A stretch of 37,584 nucleotides of DNA from Magnetococcales bacterium (GTDB lineage: Bacteria; Pseudomonadota; Magnetococcia; Magnetococcales; UBA8363): contig JACSDG010000019.1 in assembly GCA_015660855.1 (NCBI GenBank), positions 1 to 37,584 on the forward strand. Direction: 5' to 3'. Shown here piece by piece: positions 8,496-17,038 of this stretch (positions are counted from its first letter, which is position 1; each line of letters begins with the position of its first letter). A program made the position numbers and the translations under genes. The notes below the pieces were generated by a model, which was given only the letters and a program-made list of their open reading frames with translations, searched no databases and was not told the DNA's origin.

Positions 8496-10112
8496 CTATT
8501 TTTCCGGCAACAAGCGGGCAACCCCACCATAACTGCCCACCCACTGCGATCCATCGGGTGAAAAAGCCATGGAAAAAACATTGTTGGAGAAAAGACCGTC
8601 TGTCGTAGTGCGAACAGAAAAGGTTCCATCCGCATTGCGTAAGGCCATTCCTGCGCTGGTTCCCACCCACAAACGATTTTTCTCGTCCATGCGCAACATA
8701 AAAATATGATTCGCCGGCAAGCCATTGTCCTTGGTCAGGTTGGTCCACTTTTCACCATCGAAATGGGCCAAGCCCGCCCCCCAGGTGCCACACCACACCC
8801 CACCTTTGCCATCCGATGCCAGGGAAATGATATAGTTGGGATTATACGCCGTCGTCACATGCCCCAACCCCTGCTCCTGCTTTTGCCGGGCATGATGGCT
8901 GGAAACCGCCCCCGGGTCGCTGTCAAAAGTGTTCTGTCCCTTGACCTGCTCATAAGGGGCACCCACACCGTCCTTGTGGGTCCAATGTTTCCACTGACCA
9001 TTCCGGAAAAGGGCCAACCCCCCCTCCGTCGCCAGCCACACATCGCCGTTCAAACCTTCCGCAAGTCCATAGACCCAGTCGTTGGGCAACCCGCCCTTGG
9101 TATTTTCCACCGTATAGGTGCGCCATTGACTTTGATCCTGAAGATTCCCCCCCACGACATGATTGGCCCCCGACCAGGTGGCGATCCAAACATCACCATT
9201 GGCCACCTTCATGGTATCGTAAACAAAAGCATCGGCCAAACCCTGGGGAATATTGTAGGAAGTCCATTTTTCCGTTGCCGGGTCAAACAGGGAAAGACCT
9301 CCACCGTAAGTCCCTACCGCAATGTCCTTGCCCAGAGGACCCACATGAAACACACCGTTGGCCAACAGGCTGCCGTTGCGAACGTCAAACAGACGATAAT
9401 CATCCTTGTTGATGTCGTAACGAATCACCCCGCCCGATGTCCCAACCCAAACATTATCCCCTTTGGCATACATGGATTTAACGTTGCGATTACCCACCCG
9501 AAAATGGGTAAACTTGCCCTTGGCCGCATCATCCTTGGCCGGCTGGCCCCCCACGGCAACTTCCCCCTGAGGTGCGGAAGGGATAGAGACCGCTGCGGAA
9601 TGCCCCGGAGTACCCACACCAGGATGACCACCCATTCCCCCCGGCCCAACCTCGGGAGACAAAGGATTTCGCCCTTTCATGAGGGGCGACAAAGTCAACT
9701 TGGCGGGAGCTTTTGCCTCGGTAACCACCTTGGCTCCGACAGCAGGCTCTAAAGCAACCGTCTTCTCCCCCACCGCCGCCGGCACCCCGGCAGCCGCAGG
9801 CGTCCCGACAACAGATCTTTCGCCCATCCGGTTCACCGCCGCTGGTGCCCCAGCAACCGCCTTCCCCCCGCGAGGCGGATCCCCGCGCCACGGCTCCACA
9901 ACCCTTTTTTCTCCAAGGGCATTGGCAGGGACATCCCCCCCCCCAATAACCGCTTTCCCTCCCCGGGCGTCAGCATGCGCCGCAGTTCCCATGACAGCCT
10001 TTTGGGCCGGAGCATGGCTGCGGGTTGCCTTCGCTTGGCCCAACTGGTAGGAAATGATCGCAACCACCAGGGCAGCACCCAAAAACATCATGTTCTTCCA
10101 TTGCGTTTGCAC
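8496..10112 (-). CDS. Membrane-anchored beta-propeller protein with long Ala/Gly/Pro/Val linker
   Basis: 538 residues. A single hydrophobic segment at residues 8-24 (MFLGAALVVAIISYQLG) anchors or exports it. It is followed by ~170 residues of low-complexity Ala/Gly/Val/Pro sequence and then a beta-propeller from about residue 200 to the end. The propeller is built of repeats of the two-component-regulator-propeller type: NVWVGTSGGVIRYD, DVWIATWSGANHV, DVWLATEGGLALF, GVWCGTWGAGLAHF, RLWVGTSAGMALR. No output domain is present. The start is GTG, 7 bases after AAGGAG, and begins 4 bases after the stop of the upstream propeller lipoprotein. Its fold is clear; its ligand is unknown, and a periplasmic protein-interaction or scaffold role is inferred. 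Confidence 0.85.
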   Translation of the reverse strand: MQTQWKNMMFLGAALVVAIISYQLGQAKATRSHAPAQKAVMGTAAHADARGGKAVIGGGDVPANALGEKRVVEPWRGDPPRGGKAVAGAPAAVNRMGERSVVGTPAAAGVPAAVGEKTVALEPAVGAKVVTEAKAPAKLTLSPLMKGRNPLSPEVGPGGMGGHPGVGTPGHSAAVSIPSAPQGEVAVGGQPAKDDAAKGKFTHFRVGNRNVKSMYAKGDNVWVGTSGGVIRYDINKDDYRLFDVRNGSLLANGVFHVGPLGKDIAVGTYGGGLSLFDPATEKWTSYNIPQGLADAFVYDTMKVANGDVWIATWSGANHVVGGNLQDQSQWRTYTVENTKGGLPNDWVYGLAEGLNGDVWLATEGGLALFRNGQWKHWTHKDGVGAPYEQVKGQNTFDSDPGAVSSHHARQKQEQGLGHVTTAYNPNYIISLASDGKGGVWCGTWGAGLAHFDGEKWTNLTKDNGLPANHIFMLRMDEKNRLWVGTSAGMALRNADGTFSVRTTTDGLFSNNVFSMAFSPDGSQWVGSYGGVARLLPEK

Positions 10113-10116
10113 TCAA

Positions 10117-11259
10117 TCACTCCTTTTTCTGGCTCGATGTACCTATTCTTAACACTTTCCCTTTGGTCCCGGCCCAAATTTCCCCTGACGGCGTCACCGC
10201 AAGGGCATAAAAATGCTGACCCGCTAACGGATTACCTTGAGGGAAGTAGTTCCAGCTTCCCTTGTCAAACACCCCAATGCCATTGTCGGTGCCAGCCCAT
10301 ATCCGGCCCCTGGGATCGATGACCAAACTGTAAACAACATTGCCAGGCAATCCTTCGTTTCTGGAATAGCTGGTCCAGGTTTTGCCGTCGAAACGACTGA
10401 CTCCACCGCCCCAGGTTCCGGCCCACACCACATCGGCACTCTCCATCGCCAACGAAAACACATAATTGGGATTGTAGGTAGAATCTCCCCCACTCAGAAC
10501 ACCAAGATCGTGGCGACGTCGGGTTCCCAAACCGGTGTTGGAACTGACAGGTGACTCCTCCAGATTTTCCCCTCCCAGACCATCCTTATGGGTCCACGAA
10601 CGCCATTCATGACCATCCAGACGGCTGATTCCACCCTCGGTGCCAAACCAAGTGCGATTGCGCGAGTCCACAACGATGGCATAAACCCACTCGTTGACCA
10701 GCTCCTTGACGAAGGTGTCGAAGCGTCCGGTGACGAGATCCATACGGTTGACCCCCGCCCAGGTGCCGATCCACAAACCACCGTCAGGGTGCTGGGCAAA
10801 CGAATAGACCCAATAGTCCGCCAGACCGTGCATGGGAAAATAGGTCTTCCACGTCCCGTCTTTATAACGCGACGCCCCGCCGGCGTTGGTCCCAAACCAT
10901 TTGTAACCTTCCCGATCCCGGCCAATGGCAAAAACATACTCGTTGGCCAAACCCTGGGCACGGGTCAAGGTATTACGCACATCCAGCTTGTCCAAACCAA
11001 TTTCCAACACCCCCACCGAAGTCCCCACCCACAAGGTATTGTCCTCTTTTTCCACCATCAGTGCCCGCACATAAGCATCGGCCCCGACCTCAAACGAGTC
11101 AAGAATGACCTCCCTGGCGGGGGCGATCCATGATCCGGAAGGGACAACCGGAGTCGTCTTGGCCGTCGTGGCAACAGGCTTTTTCTGCCCCTCATCGGAG
11201 GAGGGGGAACACCCTGTCAACAGTCCAAAAAGTAGCAAAGTAACAATAAGATAGTTCAT
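10117..11259 (-). CDS. Beta-propeller lipoprotein (two-component-regulator-propeller type)
   Basis: 380 residues. The N-terminus is a lipoprotein signal with lipobox LLTGC (lipidated Cys17), so it should be anchored to a membrane from the periplasmic side. The rest is a beta-propeller with repeats such as TLWVGTSVGVLEI, YKWFGTNAGGASRY, GLWIGTWAGVNRM, RTWFGTEGGISRL, VVWAGTWGGGVSRF and RIWAGTDNGIGVF. It is clearly paralogous to the next gene downstream: both contain a W(S/K)HWTHKDG-like blade, an insertion of ~35 residues, then YNPNY. The ATG overlaps the cytochrome stop (ATGA), which argues for this start and for coupled translation. Confidence 0.87.
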   Translation of the reverse strand: MNYLIVTLLLFGLLTGCSPSSDEGQKKPVATTAKTTPVVPSGSWIAPAREVILDSFEVGADAYVRALMVEKEDNTLWVGTSVGVLEIGLDKLDVRNTLTRAQGLANEYVFAIGRDREGYKWFGTNAGGASRYKDGTWKTYFPMHGLADYWVYSFAQHPDGGLWIGTWAGVNRMDLVTGRFDTFVKELVNEWVYAIVVDSRNRTWFGTEGGISRLDGHEWRSWTHKDGLGGENLEESPVSSNTGLGTRRRHDLGVLSGGDSTYNPNYVFSLAMESADVVWAGTWGGGVSRFDGKTWTSYSRNEGLPGNVVYSLVIDPRGRIWAGTDNGIGVFDKGSWNYFPQGNPLAGQHFYALAVTPSGEIWAGTKGKVLRIGTSSQKKE

Positions 11260-11591
11260 CGTTGGAGTCTTCTCAGGTGGGCTATGATGTCCAGGATCTG
11301 GCTTTCTGTGAACATGGAACGGAAAGCGGGGCATGTGGTACCTCCCTGGCGTATGCGCTTGAACAATTCGCGATCTCCCTTCATGAGGCCGTTGTTGGGG
11401 TCGGCGCGACGTGAAAAATCGGGTGCTCCGGGCATGGACCCCCGCCCGGTGGCACCGTGACATTGCGCACAAGCCTGCGCATAAAGCCGCTCTCCCGCAA
11501 AGGGATCTCCCGCCTCAAGCAAAGCCGGGATGGTCAGAAAAACCCCCGCCAACCCCAGGCAAAGATGCCTCGTTGCCCTGGCCAGTTTCAA
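11256..11591 (-). CDS. Small exported cytochrome c with Cys at the usual Met-ligand position
   Basis: About 111 residues. It has an N-terminal signal peptide (hydrophobic core CLGLAGVFLTIPALL) and then a class I cytochrome c domain with CAQCHG (C41, C44, H45). The C-terminal helix ESQILDIIAHLRRL is typical of the family. Where relatives usually read MPAF, this protein reads CPAF (C87), so the sixth heme ligand may be Cys; Met93 is another candidate. I chose the TTG start at 11591 because it forms a TTGA overlap with the stop of the Sel1 gene; the frame is open to 11645. It is a predicted periplasmic electron carrier or redox sensor. Confidence 0.85.
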   Translation of the reverse strand: MKLARATRHLCLGLAGVFLTIPALLEAGDPFAGERLYAQACAQCHGATGRGSMPGAPDFSRRADPNNGLMKGDRELFKRIRQGGTTCPAFRSMFTESQILDIIAHLRRLQR

Positions 11592-12343
11592 GGCTTGGTC
11601 CCAGGCTTTGCAGCAGCGAGGGCCGTTTTGACACGCCCCTGCCATTGACGCACCTTGGCAGGATCAGGTTGCAAACCCCAAAGTCCATCATTATAAATTT
11701 TGATCAATTCCTGCATGGCGGGAACATGACCAATCTCAGCCGCCTCGTTAAGCAGTTTCAGACCCCCTTCAGGATCGGCCTTTTCCTTGTCGGCATAGCG
11801 TCCGGAGGCCAAAATCCCGGCCTGGATAACCATGGCCTCCGCCAGACGCCGGTCCACCGCCTTGCGAATCCATTCCAGCCCCTCTTTGACCCGGTCGGTA
11901 CCCACATCACCGCCGATGAGCAACACCCCCAACCCCAGAAACCCCTGAGGATTGTCGGCCTTGACCGCCTTTTCATACCATTCCAGTGCCTGGGAATTTT
12001 CTTCGGCACGATCCAGAACCTCAGCCAGTTTGACCATGGCGGGAACGTATCCCCCCTCGGCGGCACGACGAAACAGATTCACAGACAAAAGAAAATCGTC
12101 AATTTTCTGGGCTTCAAGTCCCTCGCGATAAATGCCCTCGGGATCGGTCGCCTGCGGTTTAGGCTCTGTCGCCGCCGCCATAGCCGCCGTCGCCGTCGCT
12201 GGAGGCTTGGCATCCGGGGGAGCCGCCTGTCCAGGCTCAACCGCCCACGCCGGCATCACCGTCGAAACAGTCGCAAACATCGTGGCCAGGCAAAAGCCCA
12301 CCCACCCGGATGCTGTCCGTCCCATCCCTTGGCCGATCTTCAT
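11588..12343 (-). CDS. Exported Sel1/TPR-like repeat protein
   Basis: 251 residues. A signal peptide (MKIGQGMGRTASGW..., cleavage likely after AWA near residue 34) is followed by an Ala/Pro-rich segment and about four Sel1-like helical repeats: LFRRAAEGGYVPAMVKLAEV, ALEWYEKAVKADNPQGFLGL, GLEWIRKAVDRRLAEAMV, GLKLLNEAAEIGHVPAMQEL. Such repeats mediate protein-protein contact in the periplasm. The start has an excellent ribosome site (GGAAGGAGGT, 6-base spacing). It is the first gene of a four-gene coupled operon with the cytochrome and the two propellers. Confidence 0.86.
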   Translation of the reverse strand: MKIGQGMGRTASGWVGFCLATMFATVSTVMPAWAVEPGQAAPPDAKPPATATAAMAAATEPKPQATDPEGIYREGLEAQKIDDFLLSVNLFRRAAEGGYVPAMVKLAEVLDRAEENSQALEWYEKAVKADNPQGFLGLGVLLIGGDVGTDRVKEGLEWIRKAVDRRLAEAMVIQAGILASGRYADKEKADPEGGLKLLNEAAEIGHVPAMQELIKIYNDGLWGLQPDPAKVRQWQGRVKTALAAAKPGTKP

Positions 12344-12664
12344 GAGGTACCTCCTTCCAAAGATTGATTTACCGAAAAAAAACCAACCAGCCCCACACAT
12401 CTCCCCTTTGGCCTTCTCGAAGGTGGGAGTGGCATAAAAAGCCGTACCCAAAACATTTTTTACCCGGGCATCCCGGTCACGGCAAACCTTTCACTCACCC
12501 TGCGGCAGCGAGGATACCCCATTTTTAAACTTCCCGCACCCGAACATCATGCCCTGCGAGCAAAAACCAAAACCCTGTGGGCTGCCGCCTCCAAACCCAA
12601 GCCGGGGGGATGCTCCCCCCCGAACCTCCACAAAATTTTTCCTAACTTCGACTTTTCAATACGT
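12344..12664. repeat. Intergenic region with dispersed repeat, copy C
   Basis: This 320-base gap separates the response-regulator stop from the Sel1 operon. The part 12548-12650 carries the repeat family: ATGCCCTGCGAGCA, CAAAAACCAAAACCC, a GGCTGCCGCCTCCAAACC block, and a GGGGGGATGCTCCCCCC hairpin that matches the right half of the MITE. The remainder (12344-12547) should hold the operon promoter. I found no convincing -24/-12 or -35/-10 pair there. Confidence 0.6.
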
Positions 12665-14047
12665 TCAAAGTTTTGGGAGATTGGCCTGTTCCAGTTTACG
12701 GTAGAGGCTGGACAAACCGATCCCAAGGTTACGGGCCGCCTGTTTGCGGTCGCCGCCACATTCGTTGATTACCTCAAGAATGATCTGCACCTCCATCTCC
12801 TGTATTCGATCACGCAACGTCCGCACCGCACGATCCTTTGGGTTGCCATTGGCGGAAGGCTGTGGGGCAAACCCGGCCAACGCTTCCGGCAAATCTTCCA
12901 GACAAATGGCTCCGTCTTCGGTCAACACGCTCGCCCGTTCCAAGGCATTTTCCAACTCCCTGGTATTTCCGGGCCACGGATAAGCCATGATGGCCTCCCG
13001 CGCCTCCGCAGTCAGGGAAAAAACCACCTTGTCACCGAATTTGGCGGCATTCCGGGTTAAAAAGTGGTCCAGAAGCGTTTCCAAATCCTGTCGGCGTTCA
13101 CGCAGGGCAGGAATGTGAATGTTGAACACATTGAGACGGAAATAAAGATCTTCACGGAAAGTCCCATCCCGTACCATGGCTTGAAGATCCTTGTTGGTCG
13201 CCGCCACGATACGCACGTCAACCTTGCGAAATTCTTCACTGCCCACCGGTCGAACCTGGTGTTGTTCCAGGGCATGCAACAGTTTGACCTGTAAATGAAG
13301 CGGCAACTCGCCGATTTCGTCCAGGAACAGGGTGCCATGATCGGCCTGAATGAACAAGCCTTTCTTGATGCGATCGGCACCGGTGAAGGCCCCTTTGACA
13401 TGGCCGAAAAATTCACTTTCCAGGAGTTGCTCCGGGATGGAGCCGCAATTGACCGGAACAAACAACCCCGCCGAACGGACCGAAGCATCGTGGATGGCAC
13501 GAGCATGAACGCTCTTTCCGGTCCCCGACTCTCCGGAAATCAGAACGGTGTGATCGGTGACGGCCACCTTTTGGATTTGCCGTTCCAAACGTTGCATCGC
13601 CGGGGAACGTAGCGAGCAGATGTCCTGCCCCATATGGCGGGCAATCTGGCGCAGGGTGCGATTTTCGTCCTGGAGCCGGATAACGTTGCCCACCTGGGTC
13701 AAGCGATGCAAAACGTCTTCCTTGCGCAAAGGTTTGATCAGATAGTCATAAGCACCGGCCCGCATAGCCTCAATGGCGGTATCGACCGAGGCGAAAGCGG
13801 TAATCATGAGGAACAGAGGATCCAACCCCTGTGCCCGTACCCGGCGAACCAGCTCAATGCCATCCATACGCGGCATTTTTATATCGCTCAACACCACATC
13901 GAAAGATCCCTTTTCGATACGAGCCAAAGCCTCCTCACCATCGCCGGCATGTTCCACCGCATAACCCGCCCGGGTCAACATGCCCACCAAAACCTGCCGG
14001 ATTGCCGGTTCATCATCCACCACCAAAATCTGCAACGAACTTTCCAT
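12665..14047 (-). CDS. NtrC-family sigma-54-dependent response regulator
   Basis: 460 residues. The REC domain (1-120) has the acidic pair D11/D12, phospho-acceptor D55 (VVLSDIKMPRMDG), and K105 (YLIKPL). The AAA+ domain has Walker A GESGTGKS (172-179), the sigma-54 contact loop GAFTGA, and Walker B GTLFLDEIGELP. The C-terminal Fis-type helix-turn-helix reads QAARNLGIGLSSLYRKL. It activates RNA polymerase holding sigma-54. The ATG is 4 bases after the upstream kinase stop, with GGAGTGAG as ribosome site. The kinase is its obvious partner. Likely targets are the neighbouring cytochrome and propeller genes (inference). Confidence 0.94.
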   Translation of the reverse strand: MESSLQILVVDDEPAIRQVLVGMLTRAGYAVEHAGDGEEALARIEKGSFDVVLSDIKMPRMDGIELVRRVRAQGLDPLFLMITAFASVDTAIEAMRAGAYDYLIKPLRKEDVLHRLTQVGNVIRLQDENRTLRQIARHMGQDICSLRSPAMQRLERQIQKVAVTDHTVLISGESGTGKSVHARAIHDASVRSAGLFVPVNCGSIPEQLLESEFFGHVKGAFTGADRIKKGLFIQADHGTLFLDEIGELPLHLQVKLLHALEQHQVRPVGSEEFRKVDVRIVAATNKDLQAMVRDGTFREDLYFRLNVFNIHIPALRERRQDLETLLDHFLTRNAAKFGDKVVFSLTAEAREAIMAYPWPGNTRELENALERASVLTEDGAICLEDLPEALAGFAPQPSANGNPKDRAVRTLRDRIQEMEVQIILEVINECGGDRKQAARNLGIGLSSLYRKLEQANLPKL

Positions 14048-14051
14048 GCAC

Positions 14052-16463
14052 TCACTCCGTAGACGTTGGCACCGGCAGACGCACCGTAAAACAGGCTCCC
14101 GCACCCGGCCGACTGTCAACAACAATATCACCACCATGGTCGCTGATGATGTTGTAGCAAAGTGACAGCCCCAGACCGGTCCCTTTACCCACCGGCTTGG
14201 TGGTAAAGAAGGCGTCGAAGACATGCTTACAAACTTCCGCATCCATCCCCGGCCCGTTATCATCGACCTCGATGATCACCTGCCGGTCCTGGAGGCGGGA
14301 AGTGATCACAATACGGGGTTCCTCGCGCTTGATGGAATCCAGGGCATCGGCGGCATTGATGATAAGGTTGATGAAAACCTGGCGCAGTTGGTCCTCGGAA
14401 CCCTCGATGGCAGGAAGAGCACCATCCAAACGGGTTTGACTGTCCAGATGCCGGACCCGTTTGTCAAAACGCATGAGCCTCAAAGTAGACTCGATGAGGC
14501 CGTTGATGTCGAGCAGATGACGATCATCGTTGATGGGTTGTGAAAAAGCGGAAACTTCCCGGGTAATGTTCAGCAAACGCTTAATCTGTTGCTGAACCAT
14601 ATGGAGAGATTCCTGTAACGGCGCGGCCCCTTCCTGAGCCCCAGTTTCCAACAGTTCCTCCACCAGACCGGAAATAGCGGCGATGGGGTTGCCAATTTCA
14701 TGGACGATGCCTGCCGCCAACGTACCCACCGCCGCCATTTTATCGTGTTGAAACGATTTTTGTCGTGCCGATTCCAATTCCTCCTGCGTCCGCTTGCGTT
14801 CACTGATGTCCCGGACGGTGGCGATAAACTGATCCCGATTGTCATGACATACATGACTGATGGTCAATTCCAGGGGAAAAGGTTCGCCGTTCATGCGCCG
14901 GGCTTCCAGTTCGCGCTCATAGAACAGTTCACTGCGCATCGGATGATCCATGATAACATCCCGGACCCGATCCTTAAACCAGCGCAGATACCTTTTGATG
15001 TGTTCCCCATGCTGCTCCTGAAATTCATGAGGAACCAGCATACGAATGTTACGTCCGACCAGTTCACTGGCCCCGATACAAAAAATGCGCTCCGCCGCCG
15101 GATTGACCGACTCGATGACCCCCGCATTATCGGTGGTGATGATCCCTTCTACCACATTTTCCAGAATGGTACGCAAACGCAATTCATTGCGGCGGATGAT
15201 TTCATCGGAAAGTTTGCGCTGGGTAATGTCCTCCTTCACCGCCAGGTAGTGTGTCGGACGGCCCAGGGGATCACGAATGGTGGAAATGGAAGCCGATTCC
15301 CAGAACAATTCGCCATTTTTTCGCTGGTTGTAGAACTCTCCCCGCCATTCGCCACCGGCGGCGAGAGTTTCCCACATCTGCCGGTACCCATCGGAGGACA
15401 TAAAGTCCGATTTGAGGATACGAGGGTTTTGTCCCAGGACCTCTTCCACCGAATAGCCGGTCAATTGGCAAAATTTGGGATTGACATACTCGATACGGTT
15501 TTCCATATCGGTTATGATGACCGACACTGGGCTTTGTTCCACAGCGCGGGTAAGCTTGCGCAATTCCGCCTCGGTACGTCGGCGTTCCTGGACCTCCCGC
15601 GCCAGTTCCTGATTGGTTTCGGCAAAGCGTCGGGTCCGTTCCTGGACCCGTTCTTCCAGGGAGGCATTGATCTGGCGAATCTGGCCCAGCATCATGACAA
15701 GGACGGAATTTTGTTGCAGAATGAGCTGCTGTGCCCGACGGACAATGAAAAACAAAATCAGGTAGAGCACCAAAAATGCCCCGCCCAAAAACACGATGGC
15801 ATGATTGCGGACCTGACTCAACTCCGAAATGGATGTGGAAACGTCGTAATAGAGTTCAAGAACCCCTTGGATGGCATTGCCATGGTAAAGCGGAATGTAG
15901 CTGGAAATAAGATCGCGGTCCTCGACAACGCCATCCCAGGAAGAAAACTGCTGGCGAAACACCAATTGGCTCTTGACTCCACCCGCCAAGGCTGCCAAAA
16001 ACCCCGGGTTGTGCTTTTGGCTTTGGCCCATATCGGTCGCGTTGGTAGAATAAATGGTGATCCCTTGCCGATCATAGAGCTTGACCTTGACCACATCCAG
16101 ATCCCGCACCAGATGCTTGACGGTATAATCCAGACTGGCGAGCATGGAGTGGACCAGTATTTCATCCGAGCCCAAACGGGCATCTTCGCGCAGAAACCCT
16201 TTCAGCAGCGGCCACAGGGAATTGGCAAAGGCGCGGGTCAGGGCGACGTTCTGCCGTTCCCCCATATGCAGCAGGTTTTCAATCTGCATCCGGTGCAAAA
16301 ACCAACCCAGTGCCGAGCCTACCAGGATCATGGCCAAAAAGCTGGTCAGGGAAAAATAATGCACCAGGGGAAAGGAGGGAGGTATTTCCCCTTCGCCGAC
16401 AGCGACCGATTTAAACGATTCTTCTCCCTTCGGTAGGGAGATTGCAGGGTCAACGGAGTTCAT
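14052..16463 (-). CDS. Membrane PAS-PAS sensor histidine kinase
   Basis: 803 residues. TM1 is near residues 38-58 and TM2 near 222-242 (IVFLGGAFLVLYLILFFIV), flanking a ~165-residue periplasmic sensor domain. A coiled-coil linker (LEERVQERTRRFAETNQEL) leads to two PAS/PAC domains, the first with TDMENRIEYVNPKFCQLTGY and the second with GIITTDNAGVIESVNPAAE. The HisKA phospho-acceptor is H588 in GIVHEIGNPIAA. The ATPase domain has N-box NLIINAADAL, DNGPGM, FFTTKPVGKGTGLGL. The ATG at 16463 was chosen over a TTG one codon earlier. The response-regulator gene follows at 4 bases. It is divergent from the triheme cytochrome. Confidence 0.94.
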   Translation of the reverse strand: MNSVDPAISLPKGEESFKSVAVGEGEIPPSFPLVHYFSLTSFLAMILVGSALGWFLHRMQIENLLHMGERQNVALTRAFANSLWPLLKGFLREDARLGSDEILVHSMLASLDYTVKHLVRDLDVVKVKLYDRQGITIYSTNATDMGQSQKHNPGFLAALAGGVKSQLVFRQQFSSWDGVVEDRDLISSYIPLYHGNAIQGVLELYYDVSTSISELSQVRNHAIVFLGGAFLVLYLILFFIVRRAQQLILQQNSVLVMMLGQIRQINASLEERVQERTRRFAETNQELAREVQERRRTEAELRKLTRAVEQSPVSVIITDMENRIEYVNPKFCQLTGYSVEEVLGQNPRILKSDFMSSDGYRQMWETLAAGGEWRGEFYNQRKNGELFWESASISTIRDPLGRPTHYLAVKEDITQRKLSDEIIRRNELRLRTILENVVEGIITTDNAGVIESVNPAAERIFCIGASELVGRNIRMLVPHEFQEQHGEHIKRYLRWFKDRVRDVIMDHPMRSELFYERELEARRMNGEPFPLELTISHVCHDNRDQFIATVRDISERKRTQEELESARQKSFQHDKMAAVGTLAAGIVHEIGNPIAAISGLVEELLETGAQEGAAPLQESLHMVQQQIKRLLNITREVSAFSQPINDDRHLLDINGLIESTLRLMRFDKRVRHLDSQTRLDGALPAIEGSEDQLRQVFINLIINAADALDSIKREEPRIVITSRLQDRQVIIEVDDNGPGMDAEVCKHVFDAFFTTKPVGKGTGLGLSLCYNIISDHGGDIVVDSRPGAGACFTVRLPVPTSTE
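16431..16446 (+). promoter_or_regulatory. Candidate sigma-54 (-24/-12) promoter for the triheme cytochrome
   Basis: CGGTAGG-GAGA-TTGCA fits the TGGCACG-N4-TTGCW layout: the invariant GG and GC are 10 bases apart and the TTGCA box is perfect, while the -24 box is partial. Transcription would start near 16457, about 40 bases before the cytochrome ATG. The site lies inside the first codons of the divergent kinase gene, whose partner regulator is a sigma-54 activator. It was found by eye and chance occurrence is possible. Confidence 0.33.
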
Positions 16464-16498
16464 CAAAGGTTTTCACCATGGATCAAGGAGCGATTTGC

Positions 16499-17038
16499 AT
16501 GATACGCATCGGCTTGTTGTGGTTGTTGTTCGTCGCAGTCGGAATTTTTGGGCTGCCACGACCGGGCATGGCCAAGGATCCGGCACACGTTCCCCTGGCC
16601 AAGGACGGATTGCATGACTCCGCCAATAAATCCCTGGAGTCTCTGCAAAAACCGGCCCAGGCTCTTGGCACCTTTCCCCATGACCGCTTGGGTGAGGTCA
16701 ACTGGGTTGAGGCACTGGATAAAAACTTGATCAATCCCCGCACCGATAAAGAGGGCAAACAGACCATGAAGGTACTGGATCAGGACATTATCATGACCAA
16801 TACCCGGGCCATGCCCCATGTCCGTTTTCCCCACGCCACCCACACCCGCTGGCTGGACTGCACCAACTGTCATCCCAAACCCTTTTTGCCCGTAGCCAAG
16901 GGCAACGTCGTCCCCATGAACTCCGTCCTGCGTGGTGAATTTTGTGGTGCCTGCCATGGTCGTGTGGCCTTTTCCCCCTTCATATGCGAACGCTGCCACA
17001 GTGTACTGCATCCCGGCTCTCCAAAAAAATGGTGGTAG
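16499..17038 (+). CDS. Periplasmic triheme cytochrome c (c7-type)
   Basis: 179 residues. The signal peptide is MIRIGLLWLLFVAVGIFG with likely cleavage after GMA (residue 25). Three heme-binding motifs are packed in the last 60 residues: C121-C124-H125, C149-C152-H153, and C163-C166-H167. Additional His residues (107, 112, 115, 171) can serve as distal ligands, as in low-potential bis-His c3/c7 cytochromes. The FPHATHTRWLDCTNCH pattern is typical of the c7 triheme family. It should transfer electrons in the periplasm. The start at 16499 has AAGGAG 8 bases upstream; an in-frame ATG at 16478 lacks a good site. It is divergent from the kinase gene with only 35 bases between start codons. Confidence 0.88.
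   Translation: MIRIGLLWLLFVAVGIFGLPRPGMAKDPAHVPLAKDGLHDSANKSLESLQKPAQALGTFPHDRLGEVNWVEALDKNLINPRTDKEGKQTMKVLDQDIIMTNTRAMPHVRFPHATHTRWLDCTNCHPKPFLPVAKGNVVPMNSVLRGEFCGACHGRVAFSPFICERCHSVLHPGSPKKWW

Noticed and set aside
11591-11645. Longer N-terminus for the small cytochrome c
   Set aside because: It would add a Cys-rich stretch before the signal peptide and overlap the Sel1 gene by 58 bases; the TTGA overlap start is simpler.
14700-16436. A long plus-strand open frame of ~578 codons opposite the histidine kinase gene
   Set aside because: It is the antisense of a gene with unmistakable kinase motifs; its translation has no domain and no ribosome site.
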